From Nematostella vectensis (lineage: Eukaryota > Cnidaria > Anthozoa > Actiniaria > Edwardsiidae): 64,000 nucleotides of DNA. Shown piece after piece: positions 49,101-61,900 of the stretch. The notes beneath the pieces were generated by a model. The model was given only the letters and a program-made list of their open reading frames with translations. It was not told where the DNA came from and did not search any database. The stretch is from assembly GCF_932526225.1 (NCBI RefSeq), contig NC_064034.1, positions 19,590,927-19,654,926 on the forward strand, given 5' to 3'. Within the stretch, counting starts at the first letter, position 1. Every line of letters begins with the position of its first letter. A program made the position numbers and the translations under genes.

Positions 49101-51836
49101 TTGGATAGATAGATTTGTTTTTTAAATACCCCTCGCAGTTAGAAACTGAATTACAGGTAATTAGCACACACAAGCTAAGCGATTACAACATTACATTATC
49201 AAGATACTTAACAGTAACAAAATTTGACAAGCGATTAGTGTTGCATTTTCGGTTTCATGGGAGCAGATCTTCTTTAGATTGTACTGGTTGACACCTGCAG
49301 GGAGTCCTGTTTATGGAGGTATCTCTTATATGGGAGTCCTGTTTATGGAGGTATCTGTTATATGGGAGTCCTGTTTGTGGAGGTATCTCTTATATGGGAG
49401 TCCTGTTTATGGAAGTATCTGTTATATGGGAGTCCTGTTTGTGGAGGTATCTCTTATATGGGAGTCCTGTTTATGGAGGTATCTCTTATAAGGGAGTCCT
49501 GTTTATGGAGGTATCTCTTATATTGGAGTCCTGTTTATGGAGGTATCTCTTATATGCGAGTCCTGTTTATGGAGGTATCTCTTATATGGGAGTCCTGTTT
49601 ATGGAGGTATCCCTTATATGGGAGTCCTGTTTATGGAGGTATCTCTTATATTGGAGTCCTGTTTATGGAGGTATCTCTTATATTGGAGTCCTGTTTATGG
49701 AGGTATCTCTTATATGCGAGTCCTGTTTATGGAGGTATCTCTTATATGGGAGTCCTGTTTATGGAGGTATCTCTTATATTGGAGTCCTGTTTATGGAGGT
49801 ATCCGTTATATGGGAGTCCTGTTTATGGAGGTATCTCTTATATTGGAGTCCTGTTTATGGAGGTATCTGTTATATGGGAGTCCTGTTTGTGGAGGTATCT
49901 CTTATATGGGAGTCCTGTTTATGGAGGTATCTCTTATAAGGGAGTCCTGTTTATGGAGGTATCTGTTATATGGGAGTCCTGTTTATGGAGGTATCTCTTA
50001 TATGGGAGTCCTGTTTATGGAGGTATCTGTTATATGGGAGTCCTGTTTGTGGAGGTATCTCTTATATGGGAGTCCTGTTTATGGAGGTATCTCTTATATG
50101 GGAGTTCTGTTTATGGAGGTATCTCTTATATGGGAGTCCTGTTTATGGAGGTATCCCTTATATGGGAGTCCTGTTTATGGAGGTATCTCTTATATGGGAG
50201 TCCTGTTTATGGAGGTATCTCTTATATGGGAGTCCTGTTTATGGAGGTATCCCTTATATGAGAGTCCTGTTTATGGAGGTATCTCTTATATGGGAGTCCT
50301 GTTTATGGAGGTATCTGTTATATGGGAGTCCTGTTTGTGGAGGTATCTCTTATAAGGGAGTCCTGTTTATGGAAGTATCTGTTATATGGGAGTCCTGTTT
50401 GTGGAGGTATCTCTTATATGGGAGTCCTGTTTATGGAGGTATCTCTTATAAGGGAGTCCTGTTTATGGAGGTATCTCTTATATTGGAGTCCTGTTTATGG
50501 AGGTATCTCTTATATGCGAGTCCTGTTTATGGAGGTATCTCTTATATGGGAGTCCTGTTTATGGAGGTATCCCTTATATGGGAGTCCTGTTTATGGAGGT
50601 ATCTCTTATATTGGAGTCCTGTTTATGGAGGTATCTCTTATATTGGAGTCCTGTTTATGGAGGTATCTCTTATATGCGAGTCCTGTTTATGGAGGTATCT
50701 CTTATATGGGAGTCCTGTTTATGGAGGTATCTCTTATATTGGAGTCCTGTTTATGGAGGTATCCGTTATATGGGAGTCCTGTTTATGGAGGTATCTCTTA
50801 TATTGGAGTCCTGTTTATGGAGGTATCCGTTATATGGGAGTCCTGTTTATGGAGGTATCTCTTATATGAGAGTCCTGTTTATGGTGGTATCTCTTATATG
50901 GGAGTCCTGTTTATGGAGGTATCCCTTATATGGGAGTCTGTTGATGTGGGTATTCTCTATCTATTCTGATCTATTCATAGTAGCTTGCAGGGTTAGGAAT
51001 GGCTTTTATCAATTGGCACCATGTCTGCTGTTTCTCAAAGGTTTTGTATTTCCACCATAGAGATGTCCAATACAAGTGTCATTGTTTCCCCAGTCTTGTC
51101 TTGTTGTCTTCTTTGAGTGTGCCGAGAAGAAACCTCAAATCAAGGAGTTCATACAGAAAATCCAACAGCAGGTACGCACCAGTCAGTGAGATTGTCAAAA
51201 GTTTTTTTTAGTAAAGTCAGAATCCCAGACAAATTTTGAAAGTCTAATGCATATAGAACAGAGACCGACCCAAATGTTGACAGCTTAATACCTAATAATC
51301 AGAAAACCACCAAGATGTCGACTGCTTAATATCTAATGATCAGAAAACCATCCATATGATGATGGTATAATACTTAGTGATCAGAGACCCACCATTCAAC
51401 ACACCCCTTTCCCACCCACATAACACAAAAAAATTGTAGTGTATTTCCTGTAAAACTCAAATAATCGCAGGGGTGTATGCTGTGCCAAACAAAGCAAATC
51501 AGCATAAAAGGAGAGGAAATTTCAAGAATCCTGGGGTCTTCTGAATATAATTCATTAGCAGAGCAAGGTTTGTATATTGTCAATCGATCTTCCCTTGCTG
51601 GAATTTGAAAGTTTGTTTGCCCGGGATACAAATTTTTTAAACTATTTATCTGAGTATTGTGTGGATTATTCTTAGGTGCACTTGTCGGCCTAGAAGTGAA
51701 TGGCGATAACTGTATCCAGATCTGCTCTGGTCAGATCGGGTCTGCTGGAAGCGGTGTTTATGTATCACCAGACAACCAGAAAGCCAGCACCGACATTGAC
51801 CAGTTCTACAACTTCATAGATATGTCCATGTCATGA
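46158..51836 (+). CDS. RP2: RP2 (XRP2), ARL3 GTPase-activating protein, complete 10-exon gene
   Basis: Exons: 46158-46222, 46363-46480, 46961-47052, 47730-47786, 48062-48177, 48338-48441, 48746-48874, 51094-51171, 51471-51567, 51676-51836 (TGA). All have GT-AG borders and phases agree. Total 1017 nt, 338 residues (human RP2 is 350). It begins MGC: Gly2 and Cys3 are the known myristoylation and palmitoylation sites for membrane targeting. The TBCC/C-CAP beta-helix follows ([58 protein letters not shown]). The Arg of QQFR and the Glu of IIESS correspond to human R118 and E138, needed for ARL3 GAP activity. The C-terminal part (SCLVVFFEC to [14 protein letters not shown]) is the NDP-kinase-like domain. 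It acts at the ciliary base, releasing lipidated cargo. Donors of exons 5 and 7 are tandemly duplicated. Confidence 0.96.
48149..48238 (+). repeat. 30-bp triplicated 5' junction of RP2 exon 5
   Basis: CCCTGAACTTGAAGGTATAA occurs at the real donor (exon end 48177) and again 30 bp on (48207). A third copy ends GAAAGTAAT (48237) and has lost the GT context. The 30-bp unit is in frame: using the second donor would insert ten residues, [10 protein letters not shown], into the TBCC domain without a stop. Confidence 0.9.
48848..49060 (+). repeat. 111-bp duplicated 5' junction of RP2 exon 7
   Basis: GGCACCCGAAGAAAACCTTC AAACCAG|GTAAAAAGTG (exon end 48874) is repeated with exon end 48985. The copy continues through CTTGATATGGGGGTCTTG into AATACCCCTTATAT. 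Because the junction and adjacent intron are both copied, a second perfect donor stands 111 bp downstream of the real one. Confidence 0.9.
49300..50940 (+). repeat. 32-bp minisatellite in RP2 intron 7
   Basis: About 51 units of GGAGTCCTGTTTATGGAGGT ATCTCTTATATG at a constant 32-bp period. Variants include TTTGTGG, ATCTGTT, ATCCCTT, ATATTGG, ATATGCG and ATAAGGG. A 960-bp block (30 units) starting about 49430 is repeated from about 50390 with almost no differences. Similar single motifs (TTATATGAGAGTCCTTTT at 48940 and 49050) lie just upstream and are a likely seed. Stop-free frames of up to 299 codons are artefacts. Confidence 0.97.
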
Positions 51837-52208
51837 ACAGTCCAACAGGTTCCAAGGGAAATTATTTGACTAGCACTCCTAGATCACCATTCTCTTTTTA
51901 TTTTACTATTTATGCCAAAAATACCACCAACATGGTCAGAATGGGGCCCCTCACTTGCAACCATGTTCCCAGGGTCTTCTGGGTAATTTTCATGGCGTCA
52001 GCTGAAATCCCTGAAGACCACGGGGGAGATTGCTTTACTCGCTACTTATTTTTATTACTTTTTGACGTCTCCATTTTTTATTTTTCCAACCTTATTTAAA
52101 ATCTTGATGTACACCTTACTGAGTAGGTCGCGAGTAAAACAAATATCTTTCTGTTGTATTTAGAGCTGTAAATATTTTGTTGTCGTGTCATAAGTAAAAT
52201 TCAAATAG

Positions 52209-52214
52209 AATAAA
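52209..52214 (+). terminator. RP2: Probable RP2 polyadenylation signal
   Basis: AATAAA in TAGAATAAAAATGATAAAAG, about 370 nt after the RP2 stop. It is the first canonical hexamer seen downstream of the coding region. Confidence 0.6.
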
Positions 52215-52359
52215 AATGATAAAAGCATGAATTTGTGAGTTAATGGGCGAGTAATTATTAGCTTTTCTATGTCCACTTTATCTTCCTCTATTTCCCCGCC
52301 AAATAGCCTCACTTGAGATGTGGGGATTATTTTCCTATATCCGCGTTATCTCTCCCATC

Positions 52360-52652
52360 TCTCTCGCCGTAGGACACAGCATAGATAATGACTGGCTTCT
52401 CTGGTCCCGCTTTCCTTTTCTCGTCTTTCCCGCCATTGGACCCAACATAGATAATGACTGGCTTCCCTGGGCCCGCTTTCCTTTTCTCGTCTTTCCCGCC
52501 ATTGGACCTTGCATAGATAATGACTAGCTTCCCTGGTCCCGCTTTCCTTTTCTTTTCTTTCCCGCCATTGGACCTTACATAGATAATGACTAGCTTATCT
52601 GGGCCCGCTTTCCTTTTCTTTTCTTTCCCGCCATTGGACCTTGCATAGCTGC
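52360..52652 (+). repeat. 66-bp tandem repeat downstream of RP2
   Basis: About four and a half units contain CATAGATAATGACTGGCTTC and CGTCTTTCCCGCCATTGGAC. The ATAG positions 52381, 52447, 52513, 52579 and 52645 are exactly 66 bp apart. The 66-bp unit is a multiple of three, which gives a misleading repetitive frame. Confidence 0.93.
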
Positions 52653-52904
52653 CTCACTCGAATGTTCCTCAACCACTACAGATTTGCGTTTTCTCGAGAG
52701 CTGTGATTTCCTGGGACAGAAAATTCAATTACAAATAATCAAGAAAAATTTACATCACAGACTGGAAATATGTTAGCTTTCATGTATTATCAGAGCACGT
52801 AATGATGACGATGGAAACAAATTTGATATGCAAGAGCAGCGCACGGAATTTTCCGATTCTCACTAGGACGCAAAAGCAAACGCGAAAGGACGCAATGTTG
52901 TCGC

Positions 52905-55900
52905 TTGATCTTGATGCGCTTGCGTTTGACCGATTCTCATACTTGTGTTGCGTTTGACCGATTCTCATACTTGTGTTGCGTTTGACCGATTCTCATACTT
53001 GTGTTGCGTTTGACCGATTCTCATACTTGTGTTTGACCGATTCTCATACTTGTGTTGCGTTTGACCGATTCTCATACTTGTGTTTGACCGATTCTCATAC
53101 TTGTGTTGCGTTTGACCGATTCTCATACTTGTGTTGCGTTTGACCGATTCTCATACTTGTGTTGTGTTTGACCGATTCTCATACTTGTGTTGCGTTTGAC
53201 CGATTCTCATACTTGTGTTGCGTTTGACCGATTCTCATACTTGTGTTTGACCGATTCTCATACTTGTGTTGCGTTTAACAGATTCTCATACTTGTGTTGT
53301 GTTTGACCGATTCTCATACTTGTGTTGCGTTTGACCGATTCTCATACTTGTGTTGTGTTTGACCGATTCTCATACTTGTGTTTGACCGATTCTCATACTT
53401 GTGTTGCGTTTAACAGATTCTCATACTTGTGTTGCGTTTGACCGATTCTCATACTTGTGTTGCGTTTAACAGATTCTCATACTTGTGTTGTGTTTGACCG
53501 ATTCTCATACTTGTGTTGTGTTTGACCGATTCTCATACTTGTGTTGTGTTTGACCGATTCTCATACTTGTGTTGCGTTTGACCGATTCTCATACTTGTGT
53601 TGCGTTTGACCGATTCTCATACTTGTGTTTGACCGATTCTCATACTTGTGTTTGACCGATTCTCATACTTGTGTTTGACCGATTCTCATACTTGTGTTTG
53701 ACCGATTCTCATACTTGTGTTTGACCGATTCTCATACTTGTGTTTGACTGATTCTCATACTTGTGTTTGATCGATTCTCATACTTGTGTTGCGTTTGACT
53801 GATTCTCATACTTGTGTTGCGTTTGATCGATTCTTATACTTGCGTTTGACCGATTCTCATACTTGTGTTTGACCGATTCTCATACTTGTGTTGCGTTTGA
53901 ACGATTCTCATACTTGTGTTTGACCGATTCTCCTACTTGTGTTGCGTTTGACCGATTCTCATACTTGTGTTTGACCGATTCTCATACTTGTGTTGCGTTT
54001 GACCGATTCTCATACTTGTAATTGACCGATTCTCATACTTGTGTTGCGTTTGACCGATTCTCATACTTGTGTTCGTTTGACCGATTCTCATACTTGTGTT
54101 TGACCGATTCTCATACTTGTGTTTGACCGATTCTCATACTTGTGTTTGATCGATTCTCATACCTGTGTTGCGTTTGACTGATTCTCATACTTGTGTTGCG
54201 TTTGACCGATTCTTATACTTGCTTTTGACCGATTCTCATACTTGCGTTTGACCGATTCTCATACTTGTGTTTGACCGATTCTCATACTTGTGTTGCGTTT
54301 GACCGATTCTCATACTTGTGTTTGACCGATTCTCATACTTGTGTTGCGTTTGACCGATTCTCATACTTGTGTTGCGTTTGACCGATTCTCATACTTGTGT
54401 TTGACCGATTCTCATACTTGTGTTTGATCGATTCTCATACTTGTGTTGCGTTTGACTGATTCTCATACTTGTGTTGCGTTTGACCGATTCTTATACTTGC
54501 GTTTGACCGATTCTCATACTTGCGTTTGACCGATTCTCATACTTGTGTTGCGTTTGACTGATTCTCATACTTGCGTTTGACCAATTCTCATACTTGTGTT
54601 TGACCGATTCTCATACTTGTGTTGCGTTTGAACGATTCTCATACTTGTGTTTGACCGATTCTCCTACTTGTGTTGCGTTTGACCGATTCTCATACTTGTG
54701 TTTGACCGATTCTCATACTTGTGTTGCGTTTGACCGATTCTCATACTTGTGTTGCGTTTGACCGATTCTCATACTTGTGTTGTGTTTGACCGATTCTCAT
54801 ACTTGTGTTGCGTTTGACCGATTCTCATACTTGTGTTGCGTTTGACCGATTCTCATACTTGTGTTTGACCGATTCTCATACTTGTGTTGCGTTTAACAGA
54901 TTCTCATACTTGTGTTGTGTTTGACCGATTCTCATACTTGTGTTGCGTTTGACCGATTCTCATACTTGTGTTGTGTTTGACCGATTCTCATACTTGTGTT
55001 TGACCGATTCTCATACTTGTGTTGCGTTTAACAGATTCTCATACTTGTGTTGCGTTTGACCGATTCTCATACTTGTGTTGCGTTTAACAGATTCTCATAC
55101 TTGTGTTGTGTTTGACCGATTCTCATACTTGTGTTGTGTTTGACCGATTCTCATACTCGTGTTGTGTTTGACCGATTCTCATACTTGTGTTGCGTTTGAC
55201 CGATTCTTATACTTGTGTTGCGTTTGACCGATTCTCATACTTGTGTTGCGTTTGACCGATTCTCATACTTGTGTTGCGTTTGACCGATTCTCATACTTGT
55301 GTTTGACCGATTCTCATACTTGTGTTTGACCGATTCTCATACTTGTGTTTGACCGATTCTCATACTTGTGTTTGACTGATTCTCATACTTGTGTTTGATC
55401 GATTCTCATACTTGTGTTGCGTTTGACTGATTCTCATACTTGTGTTGCGTTTGACCGATTCTTATACTTGCGTTTGACCGATTCTCATACTTGTGTTTGA
55501 CCGATTCTCATACTTGTGTTGCGTTTGAACGATTCTCATACTTGTGTTTGACCGATTCTCCTACTTGTGTTGCGTTTGACCGATTCTCATACTTGTGTTT
55601 GACCGATTCTCATACTTGTGTTGCGTTTGACCGATTCTCATACTTGTGTTTGACCGATTCTCATACTTGTGTTTGACCGATTCTCATACTTGTGTTTGAC
55701 CGATTCTCATACTTGTGTTTGACCGATTCTCATACTTGTGTTTGACCGATTCTCATACTTGTGTTTGACTGATTCTCATACTTGTGTTTGATCGATTCTC
55801 ATACTTGTGTTGCGTTTGACCGATTCTCATACTTGTGTTGTGTTTGACCGATTCTTATACTTGCGTTTGACCGATTCTCATACTTGTGTTGCGTTTGAAC

Positions 55901-58900
55901 GATTCTCATACTTGTGTTTGACCGATTCTCCTACTTGTGTTGCGTTTGACCGATTCTCATACTTGTGTTTGACCGATTCTCATACTTGTGTTGCGTTTGA
56001 CCGATTCTCATACTTGTAATTGACCGATTCTCATACTTGTGTTGCGTTTGACCGATTCTCATACTTGTGTTCGTTTGACCGATTCTCATACTTGTGTTTG
56101 ACCGATTCTCATACTTGTGTTGCGTTTGACTGATTCTCATACTTGTGTTGCGTTTGACCGATTCTTATACTTGCGTTTGACCGATTCTCATACTTGTGTT
56201 TGACCGATTCTCATACTAGTGTTGCGTTTGAACGATTCTCATACTTGTGTTTGACCGATTCTCCTACTTGTGTTGCGTTTGACCGATTCTCATACTTGTG
56301 TTTGACCGATTCTCATACTTGTGTTGCGTTTGACCGATTCTCATACTTGTGTTTGACCGATTCTCATACTTGTGTTTGACCGATTCTCATACTTGTGTTT
56401 GACCGATTCTCATACTTGTGTTGCGTTTGAACGATTCTCATACTTGTGTTTGACCGATTCTCCTACTTGTGTTGCGTTTGACCGATTCTCATACTTGTGT
56501 TTGACCGATTCTCATACTTGTGTTGCGTTTGACCGATTCTCATACTTGTGTTGCGTTTGACCGATTCTCATACTTGTGTTGTGTTTGACCGATTCTCATA
56601 CTTGTGTTGCGTTTGACCGATTCTCATACTTGTGTTGCGTTTGACCGATTCTCATACTTGTGTTTGACCGATTCTCATACTTGTGTTGCGTTTAACAGAT
56701 TCTCATACTTGTGTTGTGTTTGACCGATTCTCATACTTGTGTTGCGTTTGACCGATTCTCATACTTGTGTTGTGTTTGACCGATTCTCATACTTGTGTTT
56801 GACCGATTCTCATACTTGTGTTGCGTTTAACAGATTCTCATACTTGTGTTGCGTTTGACCGATTCTCATACTTGTGTTGCGTTTAACAGATTCTCATACT
56901 TGTGTTGTGTTTGACCGATTCTCATACTTGTGTTGTGTTTGACCGATTCTCATACTTGTGTTGCGTTTGACCGATTCTTATACTTGTGTTGCGTTTGACC
57001 GATTCTCATACTTGTGTTTGACCGATTCTCATACTTGTGTTGCGTTTGACTGATTCTCATACTTGTGTTGCGTTTGACCGATTCTTATACTTGCGTTTGA
57101 CCGATTCTCATACTTGTGTTTGACCGATTCTCATACTTGTGTTGCGTTTGAACGATTCTCATACTTGTGTTTGACCGATTCTCCTACTTGTGTTGCGTTT
57201 GACCGATTCTCATACTTGTGTTTGACCGATTCTCATACTTGTGTTGCGTTTGACCGATTCTCATACTTGTGTTTGACCGATTCTCATACTTGTGTTTGAC
57301 CGATTCTCATACTTGTGTTTGACCGATTCTCATACTTGTGTTTGACCGATTCTCATACTTGTGTTTGACCGATTCTCATACTTGTGTTTGACTGATTCTC
57401 ATACTTGTGTTTGATCGATTCTCATACTTGTGTTGCGTTTGACTGATTCTCATACTTGTGTTGCGTTTGACCGATTCTTATACTTGCGTTTGACCGATTC
57501 TCATACTTGTGTTTGACCGATTCTCATACTTGTGTTGCGTTTGAACGATTCTCATACTTGTGTTTGACCGATTCTCCTACTTGGGTTGCGTTTGACCGAT
57601 TCTCATACTTGTGTTTGACCGATTCTCCTACTTGTGTTGCGTTTGACCGATTCTCATACTTGTGTTTGACCGATTCTCATACTTGTGTTTGACCGATTCT
57701 CATACTTGTGTTTGACCGATTCTCATACTTGTGTTTGACCGATTCTCATACTTGTGTTTGACCGATTCTCATACTTGTGTTTGACTGATTCTCATACTTG
57801 TGTTTGATCGATTCTCATACTTGTGTTGCGTTTGACCGATTCTCATACTTGTGTTGTGTTTGACCGATTCTTATACTTGCGTTTGACCGATTCTCATACT
57901 TGTGTTGCGTTTGAACGATTCTCATACTTGTGTTTGACCGATTCTCCTACTTGTGTTGCGTTTGACCGATTCTCATACTTGTGTTTGACCGATTCTCATA
58001 CTTGTGTTGCGTTTGACCGATTCTCATACTTGTAATTGACCGATTCTCATACTTGTGTTGCGTTTGACCGATTCTCATACTTGTGTTCGTTTGACCGATT
58101 CTCATACTTGTGTTTGACCGATTCTCATACTTGTGTTGCGTTTGACTGATTCTCATACTTGTGTTGCGTTTGACCGATTCTTATACTTGCGTTTGACCGA
58201 TTCTCATACTTGTGTTTGACCGATTCTCATACTTGTGTTGCGTTTGAACGATTCTCATACTTGTGTTTGACCGATTCTCCTACTTGTGTTGCGTTTGACC
58301 GATTCTCATACTTGTGTTTGACCGATTCTCATACTTGTGTTGCGTTTGACCGATTCTCATACTTGTGTTTGACCGATTCTCATACTTGTGTTTGACCGAT
58401 TCTCATACTTGTGTTTGACCGATTCTCATACTTGTGTTTGACCGATTCTCATACTTGTGTTTGACCGATTCTCATACTTGTGTTTGACTGATTCTCATAC
58501 TTGTGTTTGATCGATTCTCATACTTGTGTTGCGTTTGACCGATTCTCATACTTGTGTTGTGTTTGACCGATTCTTATACTTGCGTTTGACCGATTCTCAT
58601 ACTTGTGTTGCGTTTGAACGATTCTCATACTTGTGTTTGACCGATTCTCCTACTTGTGTTGCGTTTGACCGATTCTCATACTTGTGTTTGACCGATTCTC
58701 ATACTTGTGTTGCGTTTGACCGATTCTCATACTTGTAATTGACCGATTCTCATACTTGTGTTGCGTTTGACCGATTCTCATACTTGTGTTCGTTTGACCG
58801 ATTCTCATACTTGTGTTTGACCGATTCTCATACTTGTGTTGCGTTTGACCGATTCTCATACTTGTGTTGCGTTTGACCGATTCTTATACTTGCGTTTGAC

Positions 58901-61900
58901 CGATTCTCATACTTGTGTTTGACCGATTCTCATACTTGTGTTGCGTTTGAACGATTCTCATACTTGTGTTGTGTTTGACCGATTCTCATACTTGTGTTGC
59001 GTTTGACCGATTCTCATACTTGTGTTGCGTTTGACCGATTCTCATACTTGTGTTTGACCGATTCTCATACTTGTGTTGCGTTTAACAGATTCTCATACTT
59101 GTGTTGTGTTTGACCGATTCTCATACTTGTGTTGCGTTTGACCGATTCTCATACTTGTGTTGTGTTTGACCGATTCTCATACTTGTGTTTGACCGATTCT
59201 CATACTTGTGTTGCGTTTAACAGATTCTCATACTTGTGTTGCGTTTGACCGATTCTCATACTTGTGTTGCGTTTAACAGATTCTCATACTTGTGTTGTGT
59301 TTGACCGATTCTCATACTTGTGTTGTGTTTGACCGATTCTCATACTTGTGTTGCGTTTGACCGATTCTTATACTTGTGTTGCGTTTGACCGATTCTCATA
59401 CTTGTGTTTGACCGATTCTCATACTTGTGTTGCGTTTGACTGATTCTCATACTTGTGTTGCGTTTGACCGATTCTTATACTTGCGTTTGACCGATTCTCA
59501 TACTTGTGTTTGACCGATTCTCATACTTGTGTTGCGTTTGAACGATTCTCATACTTGTGTTTGACCGATTCTCCTACTTGTGTTGCGTTTGACCGATTCT
59601 CATACTTGTGTTTGACCGATTCTCATACTTGTGTTGCGTTTGACCGATTCTCATACTTGTGTTTGACCGATTCTCATACTTGTGTTTGACCGATTCTCAT
59701 ACTTGTGTTTGACCGATTCTCATACTTGTGTTTGACCGATTCTCATACTTGTGTTTGACCGATTCTCATACTTGTGTTTGACTGATTCTCATACTTGTGT
59801 TTGATCGATTCTCATACTTGTGTTGCGTTTGACTGATTCTCATACTTGTGTTGCGTTTGACCGATTCTTATACTTGCGTTTGACCGATTCTCATACTTGT
59901 GTTTGACCGATTCTCATACTTGTGTTGCGTTTGAACGATTCTCATACTTGTGTTTGACCGATTCTCCTACTTGGGTTGCGTTTGACCGATTCTCATACTT
60001 GTGTTTGACCGATTCTCCTACTTGTGTTGCGTTTGACCGATTCTCATACTTGTGTTTGACCGATTCTCATACTTGTGTTTGACCGATTCTCATACTTGTG
60101 TTTGACCGATTCTCATACTTGTGTTTGACCGATTCTCATACTTGTGTTTGACCGATTCTCATACTTGTGTTTGACTGATTCTCATACTTGTGTTTGATCG
60201 ATTCTCATACTTGTGTTGCGTTTGACCGATTCTCATACTTGTGTTGTGTTTGACCGATTCTTATACTTGCGTTTGACCGATTCTCATACTTGTGTTGCGT
60301 TTGAACGATTCTCATACTTGTGTTTGACCGATTCTCCTACTTGTGTTGCGTTTGACCGATTCTCATACTTGTGTTTGACCGATTCTCATACTTGTGTTGC
60401 GTTTGACCGATTCTCATACTTGTAATTGACCGATTCTCATACTTGTGTTGCGTTTGACCGATTCTCATACTTGTGTTCGTTTGACCGATTCTCATACTTG
60501 TGTTTGACCGATTCTCATACTTGTGTTGCGTTTGACTGATTCTCATACTTGTGTTGCGTTTGACCGATTCTTATACTTGCGTTTGACCGATTCTCATACT
60601 TGTGTTTGACCGATTCTCATACTTGTGTTGCGTTTGAACGATTCTCATACTTGTGTTTGACCGATTCTCCTACTTGTGTTGCGTTTGACCGATTCTCATA
60701 CTTGTGTTTGACCGATTCTCATACTTGTGTTGCGTTTGACCGATTCTCATACTTGTGTTTGACCGATTCTCATACTTGTGTTTGACCGATTCTCATACTT
60801 GTGTTTGACCGATTCTCATACTTGTGTTTGACCGATTCTCATACTTGTGTTTGACCGATTCTCATACTTGTGTTTGACTGATTCTCATACTTGTGTTTGA
60901 TCGATTCTCATACTTGTGTTGCGTTTGACCGATTCTCATACTTGTGTTGTGTTTGACCGATTCTTATACTTGCGTTTGACCGATTCTCATACTTGTGTTG
61001 CGTTTGAACGATTCTCATACTTGTGTTTGACCGATTCTCCTACTTGTGTTGCGTTTGACCGATTCTCATACTTGTGTTTGACCGATTCTCATACTTGTGT
61101 TGCGTTTGACCGATTCTCATACTTGTAATTGACCGATTCTCATACTTGTGTTGCGTTTGACCGATTCTCATACTTGTGTTCGTTTGACCGATTCTCATAC
61201 TTGTGTTTGACCGATTCTCATACTTGTGTTGCGTTTGACCGATTCTCATACTTGTGTTGCGTTTGACCGATTCTTATACTTGCGTTTGACCGATTCTCAT
61301 ACTTGTGTTTGACCGATTCTCATACTTGTGTTGCGTTTGAACGATTCTCATACTTGTGTTTGACCGATTCTCCTACTTGTGTTGCGTTTGACCGATTCTC
61401 ATACTTGTGTTTGACCGATTCTCATACTTGTGTTGCGTTTGACCGATTCTCATACTTGTGTTTGACCGATTCTCATACTTGTGTTTGACCGATTCTCATA
61501 CTTGTGTTTGACCGATTCTCATACTTGTGTTTGACCGATTCTCATACTTGTGTTTGACCGATTCTCATACTTGTGTTTGACTGATTCTCATACTTGTGTT
61601 TGATCGATTCTCATACTTGTGTTGCGTTTGACTGATTCTCATACTTGTGTTGCGTTTGACCGATTCTTATACTTGCGTTTGACCGATTCTCATACTTGTG
61701 TTTGACCGATTCTCATACTTGTGTTGCGTTTGAACGATTCTCATACTTGTGTTTGAACGATTCTCCTACTTGTGTTGCGTTTGACCGATTCTCGTACTTG
61801 TGTTTGACCGATTCTCATACTTGTGTTGCGTTTGACCGATTCTTATACTTGTAATTGACCGATTCTCATACTTGTGTTGCGTTTGACCGATTCTCATACT

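Noticed and set aside
49279-51060. Overlapping frames up to 299 codons (repeated [18 protein letters not shown]-type peptides)
   Set aside because: The 32-bp unit has no stop codon, so all three + frames stay open. It is RP2 intron 7, flanked by clear exons.
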